Positions 1 to 12,755 of a stretch of DNA of 64,000 nucleotides are shown here, in pieces. The stretch's first letter is position 1. Each line of letters starts with the position of its first letter. A model generated the notes under the pieces. That model worked only from the letters and a program-made list of their open reading frames with translations, was not told where the DNA came from and searched no databases. Location of the stretch: the NCBI GenBank assembly GCA_949825025.1, contig OX463781.1:33741221-33805220 (forward strand). The letters are read 5' to 3'. Made by a program: the position numbers and the translations under genes. The DNA comes from Siphlonurus alternatus. Lineage: Eukaryota; Arthropoda; Insecta; Ephemeroptera; Siphlonuridae.

Positions 1-449
1 TAATTATAATGTAGATTTTTGCTATCCTCATCAAACAAACAACTTTTTAAATTAGTATAATTCGCGTAAATTGCCGATCTTTACACCACTGCATGCATGC
101 ATTTTTTTTTTTTTAAGTTCATTAAGTTTTAAATTGTTTCACTTGAAAAAGGAGTATTTTTTTTTGTATAAATTACTATTTGAAACATTCAAACATCTTT
201 CAGTAAATATTTAACTATGCGTCTGAAATAATATTGACGTCACTATAACACGTACGCGATCTCTCATACATCGCGATCTTTTTACGCCGCGTTTGCACAC
301 TTTTTTCTCCCCTAATTTTCATCTCCAATACTTGAATAAGTTTTATAATTGATTTGAATATTAGAACTTATAAAAAAATTAAAAACCAAAACTGTATGTT
401 ATCAAGATTTTTATCATCGAAATTGCATGCATAATTAAAAAATCGAATA

Positions 450-583
450 CTGAAAAATGTGAGAATTCCAGGTTATTTGCAAGTTTTTTCGAAATTCCAT
501 GATTTTTCCCGGTTTTTCCAGAGGGTTTGAAATTCCATGATATTTCCCGGTTTTCCAGGTTTTTCCAGTTGGTATACACCCTG
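450..583 (-). mobile_element. hAT-type transposon terminus
   Basis: Read on the minus strand from 583, the sequence begins CAGGGTGTATACCAACTGG and continues with repeats of CCTGGAAAAACC and GGAAATATCATGGAATTTC. This layout (CAGGGTGT.. followed by TGGAAAAACC repeats) is common at ends of arthropod hAT elements. The opposite terminus was not found, so this is a solo end or a truncated copy. Confidence 0.5.
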
Positions 584-1344
584 CTATAAAGTATATAAAT
601 ATGACATTGTAGAGTTTATTATATATAGAATATAGACTATAGGAACTTATCACTAAATGTATAATGTTGGCTTCTGAAAATATAGAATACCTGGATTTAT
701 TAATTATAGTTCTGGACAGTAATTATTAAATTTTCCAGATAAATAAAAAGTCACTCGCGATGTTTCGTTAGACGGCCATCGAATTAAACAAATATAATAA
801 TGGTAAAATAATAAAATGTCTTATTTGGGATTGAAATACATATTTTTTGTCAAACTGCAAACGAGAAACAGTTTCAATAAACAGTCTCGTAAAAAGAATA
901 TTGGTTTTGAAAGAAGCAGACTGACATTGCTCGATTTCTCTATAAAATTATTTCACACTTTGTCGTTATACTTTTCATTCTGAGGTTCTAAACTCGAAAT
1001 GTTCATAACTATAGTAACTTCCTGAAGTAATCTAACAATGTTGACGCAACAAAGTCACTTAAGCCGTCTTTAATAACGATATAAAAAGTCAATTTATTTT
1101 ATGATACAGTAAAAAAAAAGAGGGAAATACTTTTATAAATGAGTCAATCATGAAAAAGATAAATATTATTATTATGTTCAGTCAAGTAAAAATAAAATTG
1201 TGTATAAATAAAATATAAATATATATATATACATTCTTTTTATAAATATATAAAAGGTTAAACGAAATAATACAAAAGAAAAAGAGATTTTTCTTTTCGT
1301 AACAATTTTTCTGTTTTTTATTAGGTTAAATATTAGGAAAAGGA
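584..1344. other. AT-rich intergenic DNA
   Basis: No gene, RNA or clear repeat seen. There is a short AT run near 1210-1230. Confidence 0.5.
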
Positions 1345-1625
1345 TTTCATGCTTGGAGCTTGCTGGCTTGCTACTACTGCCACTGCTATGGAAAGGGTAG
1401 TTGAAAGGAGGGGGGGTTACTGCATCGTAGCGGGGTAAAGGAGGGCGAGTGCGCCGTATCCTAGCAACCGAGCAGCTGATCGATACTCGGGTGTGTGTTC
1501 CCGTTTCTCGTCTGGGATGTTTCGCCTAGCACCGCTACCACCGCTGCTGGTGGCATTGCGGGGCCGTGCACCCCTGCTAGCCGGCGCGTGTTATAAGGGG
1601 TCGCCAAACTCACCGCCGATCACAC
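1345..1625. promoter_or_regulatory. GC-rich island, possible regulatory DNA
   Basis: About 280 bp of GC-rich sequence stand out from flanks that are about two thirds AT. The island contains GTATCCTAGCAAC (1456-1468, right half like an RFX X-box), CAGCTG and GGTGGCATTGCGGGG. No ORF of note crosses it. Function is inferred from composition only. Confidence 0.25.
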
Positions 1626-3915
1626 GCCTAATTATCATCATCTATACCTTTTACCCTTGATAATCATACTTGTAATATTTTTACGATGTACAGAAGAGTG
1701 GATATTATGGTTCAATCAAGAACGGGACCCCCCCCCTACTTTAGCTTCTTGGCTGCTGAGATAGCCGGTCGCCGCAAGAGAGGAGGAGAACGAATATAAA
1801 GAGGTCGATGAAACTCGATAAATCAAAACTCTGAAATATGAAACTCGCTCGCCGTTTTACTGCACATACTTTCAGCGTACTGATGGTTAAGTATATATAA
1901 TTACAACGGTGATACAGATTAATATTAATAACTGCAATTAGCAATATTACTTTTATGTCGAATTAGAATTTAATGGTACACCTGCATTGATTTGCATGCA
2001 CCTTAATAATTTTAAAACACTCGAACTCAAAGCGATAAAACAAATTAATATGTCACCAAACATGCTTTCAAAATAAGCAGAAGTAATTTTCCGACTGTCC
2101 CGAGATGTGAGCTTTTTGCAATCGAGTTATATCCCCATTGTGCTTACACAAAATTTCAACGAAGGCGATAGCCCCGCGTATATTTTACAATTTAACACAC
2201 GTGAATTTCAAGGACAGGAAATAGACGAAATACCAATAATTTTTTTAGCTTATACCGAGGTTTAAAAATAGAGCATACTGAATATGTAAGCAAGCGCGAT
2301 TGTAGGAACATAATTTTTCTGTGTTATCGTAGCACACGAACATAGCGAGGTCACGTACACGATATTAACGGTCACGTGGTCGGCGAAAGTGTTCCCCACC
2401 AGCAGCTGTACGGTACACCGTAAATGAATGTCGGTAAAACTGAGTACGCTGGGAGTCGTCTATTATTAACTGCATGCCACAACATGAAGAGCTCGCATCT
2501 ACTTGGTTATTTATTTTGTTGCAGCATGTTTATTTTTTTTTCCGGATATGTTGACACTAAATAATAACATATATTTATGTGACATTAAAAAGGAGTGCAA
2601 TTAAGCTGTCAGTAATAACTGCATTAAAAATAGAAACCATGTTTTTATTTAATTTTTTAAAAAAAATACTTTGAAATAGTTAATTTTTTGCTGCGTATAT
2701 ACTTGCCCCTTTTAAAGACAACTTGCTTGCACGCAGTCTCTTTTTCTCCATCCCATTTTACGATTTATTTGCTAAAGCCTTTTTACAACTTGGTTATACA
2801 TAGTAATGTACTACAGCCTGTTATTAAAATTACATTTTTATATTATGCTTTTTTTGTACATTAATAATTTCGTACTATTATGAAGTTGCGCACGATATTT
2901 TTACAACTACGTTGTCAATAGAATTAATTGTACCTTTTTGGAAAATTGTAATATTATCCACCCCATCTCAATATATTTTGAACATCAAGTCTAATATAAA
3001 GCTACAAATATAAAACCCTTCACATTTATAATGGTTTTCGTTCTGTGCATTTGTTAAGTCTTTCATTTACCACCAGTGTGGAGGGTCGTTAGAAAGTGTT
3101 GATCAAATAACTTTTTAAGTAGTTACAAATACGGCGAAAATCACAATATGAAGGGCAGTGTCCACGGTCCCTGAGCCGAGATCCACTTTTATCAGCTAGT
3201 AAGGAGGGGGACGAAATCAAAACACGTGTTCGGTGTGTCAATTGATGACAATTAATTGTTTTTGTTTTGACACAGAGCTTTTAAGTGACATAACTCGTCC
3301 CCTATTAACATTATTATATTATTATTATGATAGTAGCTGCAGTTGATGATGTTTTCATTAGAGTCAGCAAAATGACATTGATTGCGCTCTCATGAATAAT
3401 TCATTAGAAAAGTAATCATCATAAAACTAAGAGAGTGCTGAATTTTTCATAGCATTTATCTACATTAAAAAAACACGAGAGTTGAAAAGAGTAGAAAAAA
3501 AAATAAATAAAGAGAATTTTTGTTGTTGAAGATTAAATTCATGTTATAAAAAATGAATTTTTAACATTTTGTGGGTTTAAGTGGTTATTCCACAGCGAGC
3601 GTTTTGTTGGTGTGGTTAATTATAAAAGAGCTCCCTTCTAAAGAGCAACTCGCTAAGTGAGCATGCAACTGCATTCTCTCTTTAATTGAGATCGATGTTA
3701 TGAGTACGGGAAAACTTATAATACAATTAGACTTTTTCCTGGAGTCTCATGCTGCACTGTCGCTTTTCAATTAATTGACATGCTAGTTTTATTGTAAATA
3801 TACACATCCTGGTATAAACCGTACAGAGACCGAGACGTCTGAGTTTTATTATGAGTTTCTATATAGAGAAGAATCCACACCAATCAGAGCGATTTTCATT
3901 GCCTTGATCGTCCAT
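1626..3915. other. Intergenic DNA without gene signal
   Basis: AT-rich, with a C run at 1728-1736 and a GC-richer patch at 2335-2420 holding TCACGTGG and TCACGTAC E-box-like sites. No supported coding sequence. Confidence 0.45.
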
Positions 3916-4272
3916 TTAAGGGTAAGGTAACACGCCTAATGTTAAAAAAAAAATCCCTCACATGAAAATTATATAAAAAAAAAAATCTCCTCTACATTCC
4001 CTATCAGTAGCTAGCTATAATATCAGGTATATACAAATACGAGCTAGTTTTTGAGTTATGAATTTTGTAAGTTGACTAATTAAATTTAACATGGAAGTTC
4101 CATTTCTCCATGTAAAATTAGTCAATAACTCAGAAACTATGCTCGTATTTGTATACCTGATATTTTAGCTGCTGATAGGGGATGTAAAGGAGAAAATTTT
4201 GAATTTTTTTCATAATTTTCATGTAAAGGATTATTTTTTTTTTAAACATTGGACGTGTTACCTTCCCCTTAA
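3916..4272. mobile_element. TTAA-flanked palindromic MITE, copy 1 (piggyBac-like)
   Basis: TTAA + GGGTAAGGTAAC at the left and GTTACCTTCCCC + TTAA at the right. The two arms are near-complementary over their whole length, meeting near 4095 (AACATGGAAGTTCCATTTC). Arms include CTCCTCTACATTCCCTATCAG and its counterpart CTGATAGGGGATGTAAAGGAG. The TTAA target duplication is characteristic of piggyBac-type integration. It belongs to the same family as 39920-40286. Confidence 0.85.
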
Positions 4273-7200
4273 GCTATATTATAACACCTTGGACTTCTAA
4301 AATTTAGTCTCCATGGGACTGAACTTAATTTGTCACACTCACTGTCGGTTAATTATACTGCATGGAGTTTTTTACGTTACAGAGAACGGGGAAGTTACAT
4401 TTAATTAAGCTAAAAATATTCCAATAATCCTCCCCTTATATACATGGCAGAAGACACAGAAATTCTTCAGGGCTTACGACTCACTAATATAAAGTAGAAA
4501 AAAAATAAAATTCCTCCTCACTTTTACTCATTTTTCGTGCCTGCTGTTTATAATAGTTGTCAGCTTTATATCTCTTCCCCCCCCCCTCCATATTATTCAA
4601 CTTGGTCTGAAGTACTGCATGGAGATGTCAATTAATAATAAAGTAGGCAAAAGTCCATTGGGAACTGGGGGTGCTTAACTTGGTCAACAAAGGTTCACTT
4701 TAAAGTTATCCAGGTACTCTGTATTCTCAACAACACGAGCTGAAGCGAGTGCTATACCCAGCAAACAACAATCGTGTTGGCACAACACGCCGTTTGACGT
4801 GCCGGCGGTGTAAAGTTTATTGTTATTATTTACTCTTGTTTCTTGTTGACAAGAAACAGCTGGTGGCTCGTTGGTGTGAGATGAATGAACGACCAAGCGC
4901 GGTCACTCGTTGCATTCCTCCTTACAAGGAGACTCAACCAATAATCGCGAGGATCCTTTATCACTTTATATAAGCTGTTTATAAGGGGAGTATTTCAACA
5001 GAGTTTTACGTCGGTTTGGAAGGGACCCACTAAACCCTTAGAAGCAATATGCTAGGTCGGGTCCACGAAGAACCGGGAAGTTAAATTTAGTTACTTGTGA
5101 CCAGTACCCTACTACAGCGATCAGTTGAAGAAAAAAAATACATATAGAAAAGCACATAATTACGGAAAAGTAAGAGAATTTGTGATCCATTTTTTACTTA
5201 AAAGTATTTCCACTTATGATCTATATTCCTAACTACTGTATACTATCACTGACAATCCATCTTCTATGTCATGCAGGCGTGTGATTTATCAACATATCGC
5301 TATTATACACACCATAATGTATTATTTACTAAAGCCATTCTAATCAATAATACCACACTACTAATAATCACCACCGCGAACATGAAGCCAAATAATAATA
5401 ATTATTTAATATATCAATAAAATAATTATTGGACTCGTTATTTCAGCTGATTGTCGGTTGACCCAAGGCCTGCTGCCATCTAGTTCTATACAGACCTGGA
5501 ATTTATACTATATACTCGCAGTTCTTTATATTTTTTAATTAAATTTCGTGGGACAGCGCGAGTACGCACTGCATGCATGATTAATAGCTCTGCAAACTCT
5601 TTATATACTGTACAGTACATCTAACATTGAATTATGCCTGATTTCTGTTTGCATTGTATTCATTCTATGCTCAGCTGATTGGAAAACAAATGTAATTAAG
5701 GCGCAGATTTGCTAGATTACATTATTATATCCATGGCATGCTCGTAATGCTGTGAGGAAATAACTTATAGCTGTATTGCATGCTGATTGGTGGCTCTCTC
5801 CCTCATATACCACTTTAAATGCGAAGAAGAACCAACATTCACATGACAGTGTTTAATAAGCATTCGTTGACGATGCCTCATAAGAATAATATTATCCGTC
5901 ATCAACGAATACATATTAAATACTGGTGATGTGAACGTAGTAATTGTTACTTTCTATAGACTTAAAGTGTAGGTAATTAATGGTAAGACTCGTTTTGCTG
6001 CATGCACTTTCTGATGTATACGACTCTCACAACTTGACAACAATTGTCATTCAGTAGGCTGAGAAAGGCAGCTTTGTGTTCAACATAGGTTTTACGACAA
6101 TGAATATAAATAAGCACCTTAATCAAAATAATGTACTGTTAGTCTGAAATTATTTCAAATGTTAATTTAATTCTAGAATTATGAAAATATAATTAAAACA
6201 TACATAAAACAATATAGTGTATTTTAATTCAATATAAATTGTTATTGTTTATAAATAAATAAGAAGTTGTTTGTAATAAGTATTATTTGTATTCTTGATA
6301 TGCTACTATAGAAGTCAATTAAAGTTGAACAAATGTTCTTGTTTGTAGAACTCGTCGTGCATGCGGTTATCGTAAACTTCTATTCAATATTTTATTTCAT
6401 TTTTTTTTTTCTTTACATGTATAAACCTGTTTCCTGGCTGCTTGCTTTATTCACGGATCTCGTCGGTCCATTGTGACACGTCACGATCAAGGTGGCAGCT
6501 AGGGAAGGGAGGGAGGGGAGGGAAAATTACCTGGCTGCCGGCAGTACAGACTTGGCGAGAACTAAATTTATATATAAAAAAGTACATGCGCCAGGGAGAA
6601 GTGTCTCTCCAGACTTATGAAAAACTAAATTTTCAAAAGAATACACCTTATTCTGATGACAATTGTACTGACTTTATCACGGTATCTGAATTACCTAACA
6701 AAAAAATCATAATATAATTATAATTAGTGATAATTTTAATGAGGTTCATTCTGTTTAAGTAGAACTTTTTTCCTCTTACTCTTTCTTTTTTTAAAAAAAT
6801 AAAATTACAACGACGTAAAAAAAAATACTTTTACGTAACATTTTGCCCGAATAAGTTAATCCAGCAAACATTTCTGTCTGTTTACTTTTTGTGTTTGTTT
6901 AAAATTTATTTTTGTACACTAAGTTTTTGTTATTCATTCTATTCAGTAATTTAATAATTAAGAGGTAAATTTGTGATATAAAGCTAAAATTTCTGAATAA
7001 CTTACTTATGGAAATTAAAAAACTTTTTTGTAAGTAATTAAATGTATATTGACATTAACGTATTTCTACTAGACTTGCCACAAAAAGTATTAAATTACAT
7101 TTTAATATTATAAAATAATTATGTACTGTTACAAAGAGCGGTGTAAGAAATTTGACGTATAAGAGAAACTTTATAGCAATGCGTGTTTCATTGTGTTGAA

Positions 7201-7690
7201 ATGTGTAACATATATACCTTTGTATATTTATATACAATACATTTACTAAGCAAAGAGGAATTTAGCAGCGGGAGGGATTAACATTTTATGATTACGTTAA
7301 GTATTCATAAAATGTTGTAACCATCTTCCCTATAACAGACAGCAGCTCGCTAATTGAAAGATCTGAGAGTGCATGTCTCTCACCAAGAATATCTCAATCA
7401 ACTTATATTTAGTGAATTTAACTTTTTGATGTTGACAGACATGAGAAAACATAACGTTATCTTTCTCACGATAAAAACTTTTTCTCTTATATTTGAGTTA
7501 TTTATTTTCGTAAATAGTTTAAACTATAATATAAATCTAAGTCACGATAAATAAAGTACAAGTTTAGGTTTTCTCGGTGGTTTATTTCTTATAACATTCT
7601 TTATAATACTTTTTATATATATCTTAAATTAGAATGTTGACTGTTTAAAAAATTTGATTCAATCGAGAAGAATTTAACATCCTAAATATA
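4273..7690. other. Intergenic DNA with one imperfect inverted repeat
   Basis: No supported gene. A decayed inverted repeat spans about 5833-5936: arms ACATTCACATGACAGTG and CACTGG..GATGTGAACGT, core GCATTCGTTGACG/CATCAACGAATAC, ~20-nt loop. A C run lies at 4577-4586. A GC-rich patch at 6470-6555 has CACGTCACG and a GGGAGGGAGGGGAGGG tract. Confidence 0.4.
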
Positions 7691-7729
7691 GACGACGCCG
7701 GGTCTCTTATTTGCACTCGCCTCCAGCGC

Positions 7730-7793
7730 CGCCTGGCTGGGTATGCAATTCGCAGAGCTTATGTGCTCTACAGGTTGCATACCCGGTCAGACG
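7730..7793 (+). ncRNA. GC-rich RNA-type hairpin, possible pre-miRNA-like or decayed MITE
   Basis: Positions 7730-7758 pair with 7765-7793: by hand I count 22 Watson-Crick pairs, 4 G-T(U) wobbles and 3 C/A mismatches in 29 positions, with a 6-nt loop (TTATGT). The uninterrupted core is GGGTATGCAA/TTGCATACCC. Size and stem fit a short precursor hairpin. However, all differences are transitions, which also fits a decaying palindromic element. No known insect miRNA was recognised in it. Confidence 0.25.
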
Positions 7794-8397
7794 CGTGCAC
7801 TTTCTGCGACGACGTGTTGATTAATTATATTCCAATATATTTTTATGGCTGATTTGGTTATAAAGTCTTATGTACTAACTGTAAGTCCAAATTTTATGTA
7901 TGATATGTTTTCTTTCTTACAAAAACCATTTTGAATTGAATTTTTTGTTGCGACGTATAGTCATTTTTAGACAGTTTGTAACGATAATCTTCACTGGCGG
8001 GACATTGTTAAACATAGACGACGAAAATGATATATATCGTTTTCGATTTATATATATAACGTATATAGTGGGGGTGATTCACGAAGCAGTTAGCCAGGTT
8101 TCTAACCACGTTTAGCTTAACCACGTTTTTCTATATCTGTTTTACGTCGGGAAAAGGTCCTTACAGTACCATGCATATATATAAACACATCAGTGCATCT
8201 ATTTGAGAATGATAGCAAAATAATTACATATACATAGCTTACATGCAATTTCACTGTATATTAAATCTCTTTTTAACAAAGTTTAATATTTTTTATATAT
8301 ATTAATTATTGTGTTGTTTTTCATTTCTATTATACTCATTCAATTAAATTTTAGAACTCGTTTAAACTTAAAATATAATAGGCAAACAATATTAAAG

Positions 8398-8450
8398 CCT
8401 GTATTACACACGATACAATTTTGCACACAATTTACAATATGTGCATGACA
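8398..8450. mobile_element. Solo end of a GCCTGTATTACAC-type MITE
   Basis: GCCTGTATTACACACGATAC followed by AATTTTGCAC matches both ends of the inverted-repeat element at 18175-18326. The second end is not seen here. Confidence 0.4.
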
Positions 8451-8611
8451 GTTTTTTCGATAAAAAACAAACGTATACAATATCTATTCTGTTCGTGCCA
8501 TGCGTCGGTATGGAAGAGTATTTCTCATCAACGAAAGTCATTGGTTATCATGCACATGCACGAACTAAACAGATTTTGATAGAGTTATTAATTCATTCTT
8601 CTCACATTATA

Positions 8612-8724
8612 GGCTTGTTCGTAAATATACACAATCAGATGATAATCGATTATTTTATTTTCCTTGTGAACTGCTGATTCATCTGATTATCGATTCATGA
8701 ATCGATTACGCATTTATCAGAACT
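8612..8724. mobile_element. TGTTCGTAAATACACAATC MITE, decayed copy
   Basis: The left end GGCTTGTTCGTAAATATACA matches the TIR of the element at 27179-27299. The internal GATAATCGATTATT block is kept; the right end (GATTACGCATTTATC) is degraded. Confidence 0.5.
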
Positions 8725-10549
8725 AATTTCAGTTATCAAAAACCAAGTATTTTAATACTATTAATTACACTAATTATACTAATTTAGTATTCTTCATTAA
8801 TTATGAAGAATACAGTATTCAAGTGTATTTTCTCTTTGATATAAACAATCTAATAATACAGTTTCAAATACTTGCAGTAAAATAAATATATAATATTAGC
8901 CGATATCTAATTTTGCTTACAGTCCTAGTAAATTGATTTGAAAATCGTTGGAACGAGAGAGGTTCACGTTTGCCGGCGAGCTGCAGCTAGCGGAGTGGAG
9001 CCACAATAACACTGGCTCAGTGTGTAAGCCCGGCTAATGCTCCGCCCCTCACAGCTTAATTGCAATCTCTCTGCGCGTCAACATATTGTCAAACTGCCGC
9101 CATTGTGTGAAACAAATTAAAGTTTAAGGAGTTGTCACAATGAAAAAGAGACTGTAATAAAGTTATGTTTTAACAAGATATGTTCGCAGAAATCCTATCA
9201 AATTATTAAATATTTTGATTGACTAAAAAACAAGTAAAACGTTTTATTTTTAAAGATTTATTAATATTGAATGAAACGAGGGGAGACAAAAAAAAATATA
9301 TTGCTGTAGGGGGAAAAATATACAGTAAAATGGTTAACAACAAAAAAGCTTTTATATTGGAATAAAAATTCATTTTAAAAAAAGTAACATCAATCAACGC
9401 GGGTGTCATTAAAAATTAAACGTGCTTGTATCACCAACAACAGTATGCTCGTATAACAAGTTAATTTACCCATAAACACGTGTTGTGGCCGGTTTGACGG
9501 CATGCACGCGGCGACACGCGGGGGCGGGAGCACAGGGCACGCGAGCCGTGTCTATACAACGATCAAGTATACTTAAGTACTCAGATACATTTAATGTTTC
9601 CCACGCATGAAATGTCAATATAACGTTTGGAAAATAGGAATGACTTGTTATTCTACAAACTAACTCTGCTGAGAAGAGGGCCTTTGTCTTTTTGTCTATA
9701 TAATATTTTCCAAGTGTACGCAGTATCTGCATGGCATTCCTAATATATAATGTATTTTTAAACGTAAATAAATTAACCATTCTCTTGGAAGTATGGATAT
9801 TTCCTAAAAAAAATGTATATTTCTTGCAATAATATTTCGAATAAACTTGAACTCAAACTTTCCTATAATAATTTCATATAAGCAATCTATTGGAGACGAC
9901 AGAAGATATATCGTATACGAACGTTACACCTGCTCTGCATGGTTGTGGGCGTTGCCAGCACATTAAATATCATTATATTGAAGTGTGAACTTGGAATATA
10001 TGGGTACAGTGCATGTAAACTTTTCAATGCTTCCGAAATTCCCAACCAGCATTCAATATATAGCAGCTCCGGTAAATCTTGCAGAGATGACGTAAGAGGT
10101 GTGTATATATATGTCAAGTCATTGTCAACCAAGCTGCAGAGTTATGAGAATGAATTTCGCAGGAAGTCTCATAAATCTTCAAATAAAGTTAAGTAACAAA
10201 TATTATTTATTTACATACAAAGAGAAGTCTGTAAGCTGCACGATTTCTTGTCGTCTTTGAATTTCTTTACAAATATCATCAAAATATTAAGGCAAATACG
10301 AAAAATAACCAATAAGTACTTTTTTTTATGCTTCCGGATTTACCGCGTCTAAGAAAAAGCAAGCTTGTAATTTTGTTATCGTATATATATATATATATAT
10401 TATGATAAGGTTGAAAACTGCACAACACGTGACACAACAGCACGTGTTTCAGTCTAGCAAATGAATTAATATAATGAATCGTACGATGTAGGTCAGCATC
10501 ACAGGTAACCGAAGTCAAGCATCACCCAGCTTGGTTATGGTAGTTTTAT
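8725..10549. other. Intergenic DNA with two GC-rich patches
   Basis: No supported gene. GC-rich patches lie at 8950-9085 (with GCTCCGCCCCTC, a GC-box-like site) and 9480-9560. (TA)10 lies at 10382-10401. Confidence 0.4.
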
Positions 10550-10557
10550 GTGACCGT

Positions 10558-11074
10558 TAGAGAGCGTAAAAAAGTCATTTCGACTTTTTGTGCATACGAG
10601 GACTATTTTGTTGTCATTTAGGATGTCCACCGATCTCCGGTAGTGGATTAAGATAAGCCTATATGAAAAAAGTACTATTTAGACTATTTTTTGTTTTTGC
10701 GACTATTTTGACAAAATGTGACTTTTTTGTGACTTTTTGACACTTCTTAGTGCATTTCAGCTATTTTCTTCAAATCGTCAATAGAAACTAGAGAAATATA
10801 GTAAAAAAAATAAAACTCACAAACACAGAAACAAAATTTTTTGACAATGCATGCCATCTATGGATGTACAACTTTTAAAACTAATACAAAGATTATTTTA
10901 TCGGTAATACTTTTAAAATGCCTATTTGCTGCCTTTTCTAAAAAAAGTGACTTTTTGTACACTATTCCAAAAAAAAAAAGGCGAAATTTTTAAGACTATT
11001 TTCCCAAAAAAAGTTGACTTTTTAGGCGCCTATTTTTGGAAAAAAAATGTGACTTTTTTCCCTCTCTACTAGTA
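10558..11074. mobile_element. Non-autonomous hAT-like element with 8-bp target duplication
   Basis: The left end TAGAGAGCGTAAAAAAGTCA is complementary to the right end around 11045-11074 (TGACTTTTTTCCCTCTCTA, with a short extension ACTAGTA). Flanks GTGACCGT (10550-10557) and GTGACCAT (11075-11082) form an 8-bp duplication with one mismatch. The interior has many dispersed copies of GTGACTTTTT and GACTATTTT, like the subterminal transposase-binding repeats of hAT elements. No transposase ORF. Confidence 0.6.
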
Positions 11075-11210
11075 GTGACCATTCATCGAAAATCACACTT
11101 CGCTTCTCCACCAAAAGAGTAAATCGTTGAAAAGCACAACGAGTTTTACTTTTATTTTTATTGCAATTATATATGAATCAGAAAAAAATACAAGCTTACA
11201 AATACAAAAA

Positions 11211-11600
11211 TACAAATTGCACTGTATGCTACAAGATGTTAAATTCATCATTAAATCATGTTAATCATTATTTGCACTATATAGTATATTATATAATATA
11301 TAAATTATGTATTTGTCATAATAATGCAGCGTCATTGTTATAATATATTCTGTATGTTGGAACCTTTTTGACTTGACTCTATTTTACAAAACTGAAATAA
11401 AAAAATTGTAATAAAATTTTTATTCTAAAATTAATTTAAAAAAAAACGCAAAAAAAAAATGTTTTTCACATTTCCAAACATTGGCAAGACTTTAAGTTTT
11501 TTGTATTTGTTTTTTCTTTTAATATTTCAGATAATACTCTTTAAAAATCGAGGTGAAACTTGCTGCATGCAGTACGGCCTCAAAAACTTGATCCAACTTG
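11211..11600. repeat. Direct repeat, unit 1 (~400 bp)
   Basis: TACAAATTG..GCTACAAG, GTTAAATTCATCATTAAATC, the TATAATGCA..CTGGAACCTT-like block, AATAAAATT.TTATTCTA and GCAGTACGG..CAACTTG occur in the same order in 12336-12755. The unit is AT-rich, and the A-tract near 11440-11458 is shared. Probably a local segmental duplication, diverged. Confidence 0.65.
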
Positions 11601-12335
11601 TTGCCTTCCATCAATTTTCACCCAATGAAATTGGCGTATAATATTTTTTTCATCCTGCTGGGATGGACAACTTGCACATATATAAAATTGTGCGTATCAA
11701 ATAAACAATTTTCGCAGATAATAAATGAGGCAATAAATAATGTAACAATTTGAAGCATTCAATATAAACAATGAATGTTTCTGAGCATTTTCGTGAGGAT
11801 ATTAGTCATCTATTAATTATTATATGTAACGATTAATATACATATCACATAGTAAGCGGTATATAATTGTTATAAACACCAATCTATTACCATGGCAGCA
11901 GGACCAAACTCTATGTCATCATGATAAGGTCAAAGTTCTATTAAATTTTGCATACATGAGATTTGCACATTTAACGACTCTTTTATACTGATGTGAGTTT
12001 TATTCGCTGTCATGTGGTAATTCAAATTCAAATAATTTTTATTTTCATAATCTCCTATATACAATCAAAAGTATTATTATACGATAATACAATATCTTGA
12101 GGTTCCAGAAACGTCAAATATCACTCGGCACACAACACATATAATAATAAAGAATAATAAAATAAAAAAAAAAAAAAACTAAAAAATGTCGGTCATAAAT
12201 GTTACTACTGAATAATAACAAGAAATATTCAGACCAAGGAGAATACATATCCTCCTTGATTCCTTGATTCAGACTGTTAATAATAAATCCATGCTTATAA
12301 TTTTTATGTGATAGCAAAATAAACTGCATGTCTGT

Positions 12336-12755
12336 ATACAAATTGTACGCTACAAGTTGTTAAATTCATCATTAAATCATGTATAAATCATTATTCACAG
12401 CTTCGAAGCAAAAAAAGAACCTATTATGAAATGTATTATATATAATGATTCATGTATTCATCATTGTTGTATTATAATGCAATTAATGTATTCTGGAACC
12501 TTGATCTATTTTACAAATGTAATAAAAATATTCATATATTATAATAAAATTCTTATTCTAATATTAAAAAATAAATTTAAAAAAAAATGAAGAAAAAAAA
12601 AGTTTTTAATTTCGAAACTTTGCTTATCTGGTCCTTTTTTTTTCACAATATAATTATTTAAATCGTTATTTTCAATTGTTTGTTCTGTGCCACAACAAAG
12701 TTAAAAGAGTTGTATTTTTCGAACAAAGTCTTATGCAGTACGGTGACCAACTTGT
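12336..12755. repeat. Direct repeat, unit 2 (~420 bp)
   Basis: Second copy of 11211-11600, in the same orientation, about 1.1 kb downstream. It has shared blocks in conserved order and small indels. Confidence 0.65.

Noticed and set aside
5833..5936. Long imperfect hairpin as a miRNA precursor
   Set aside because: Arm differences show no wobble bias, the loop is long and pairing is patchy; a decayed MITE is more likely.
11211..12755. Pair of LTRs of a short retrotransposon
   Set aside because: No TG..CA ends, primer-binding site or polypurine tract, and the ~740-bp interior has no coding.
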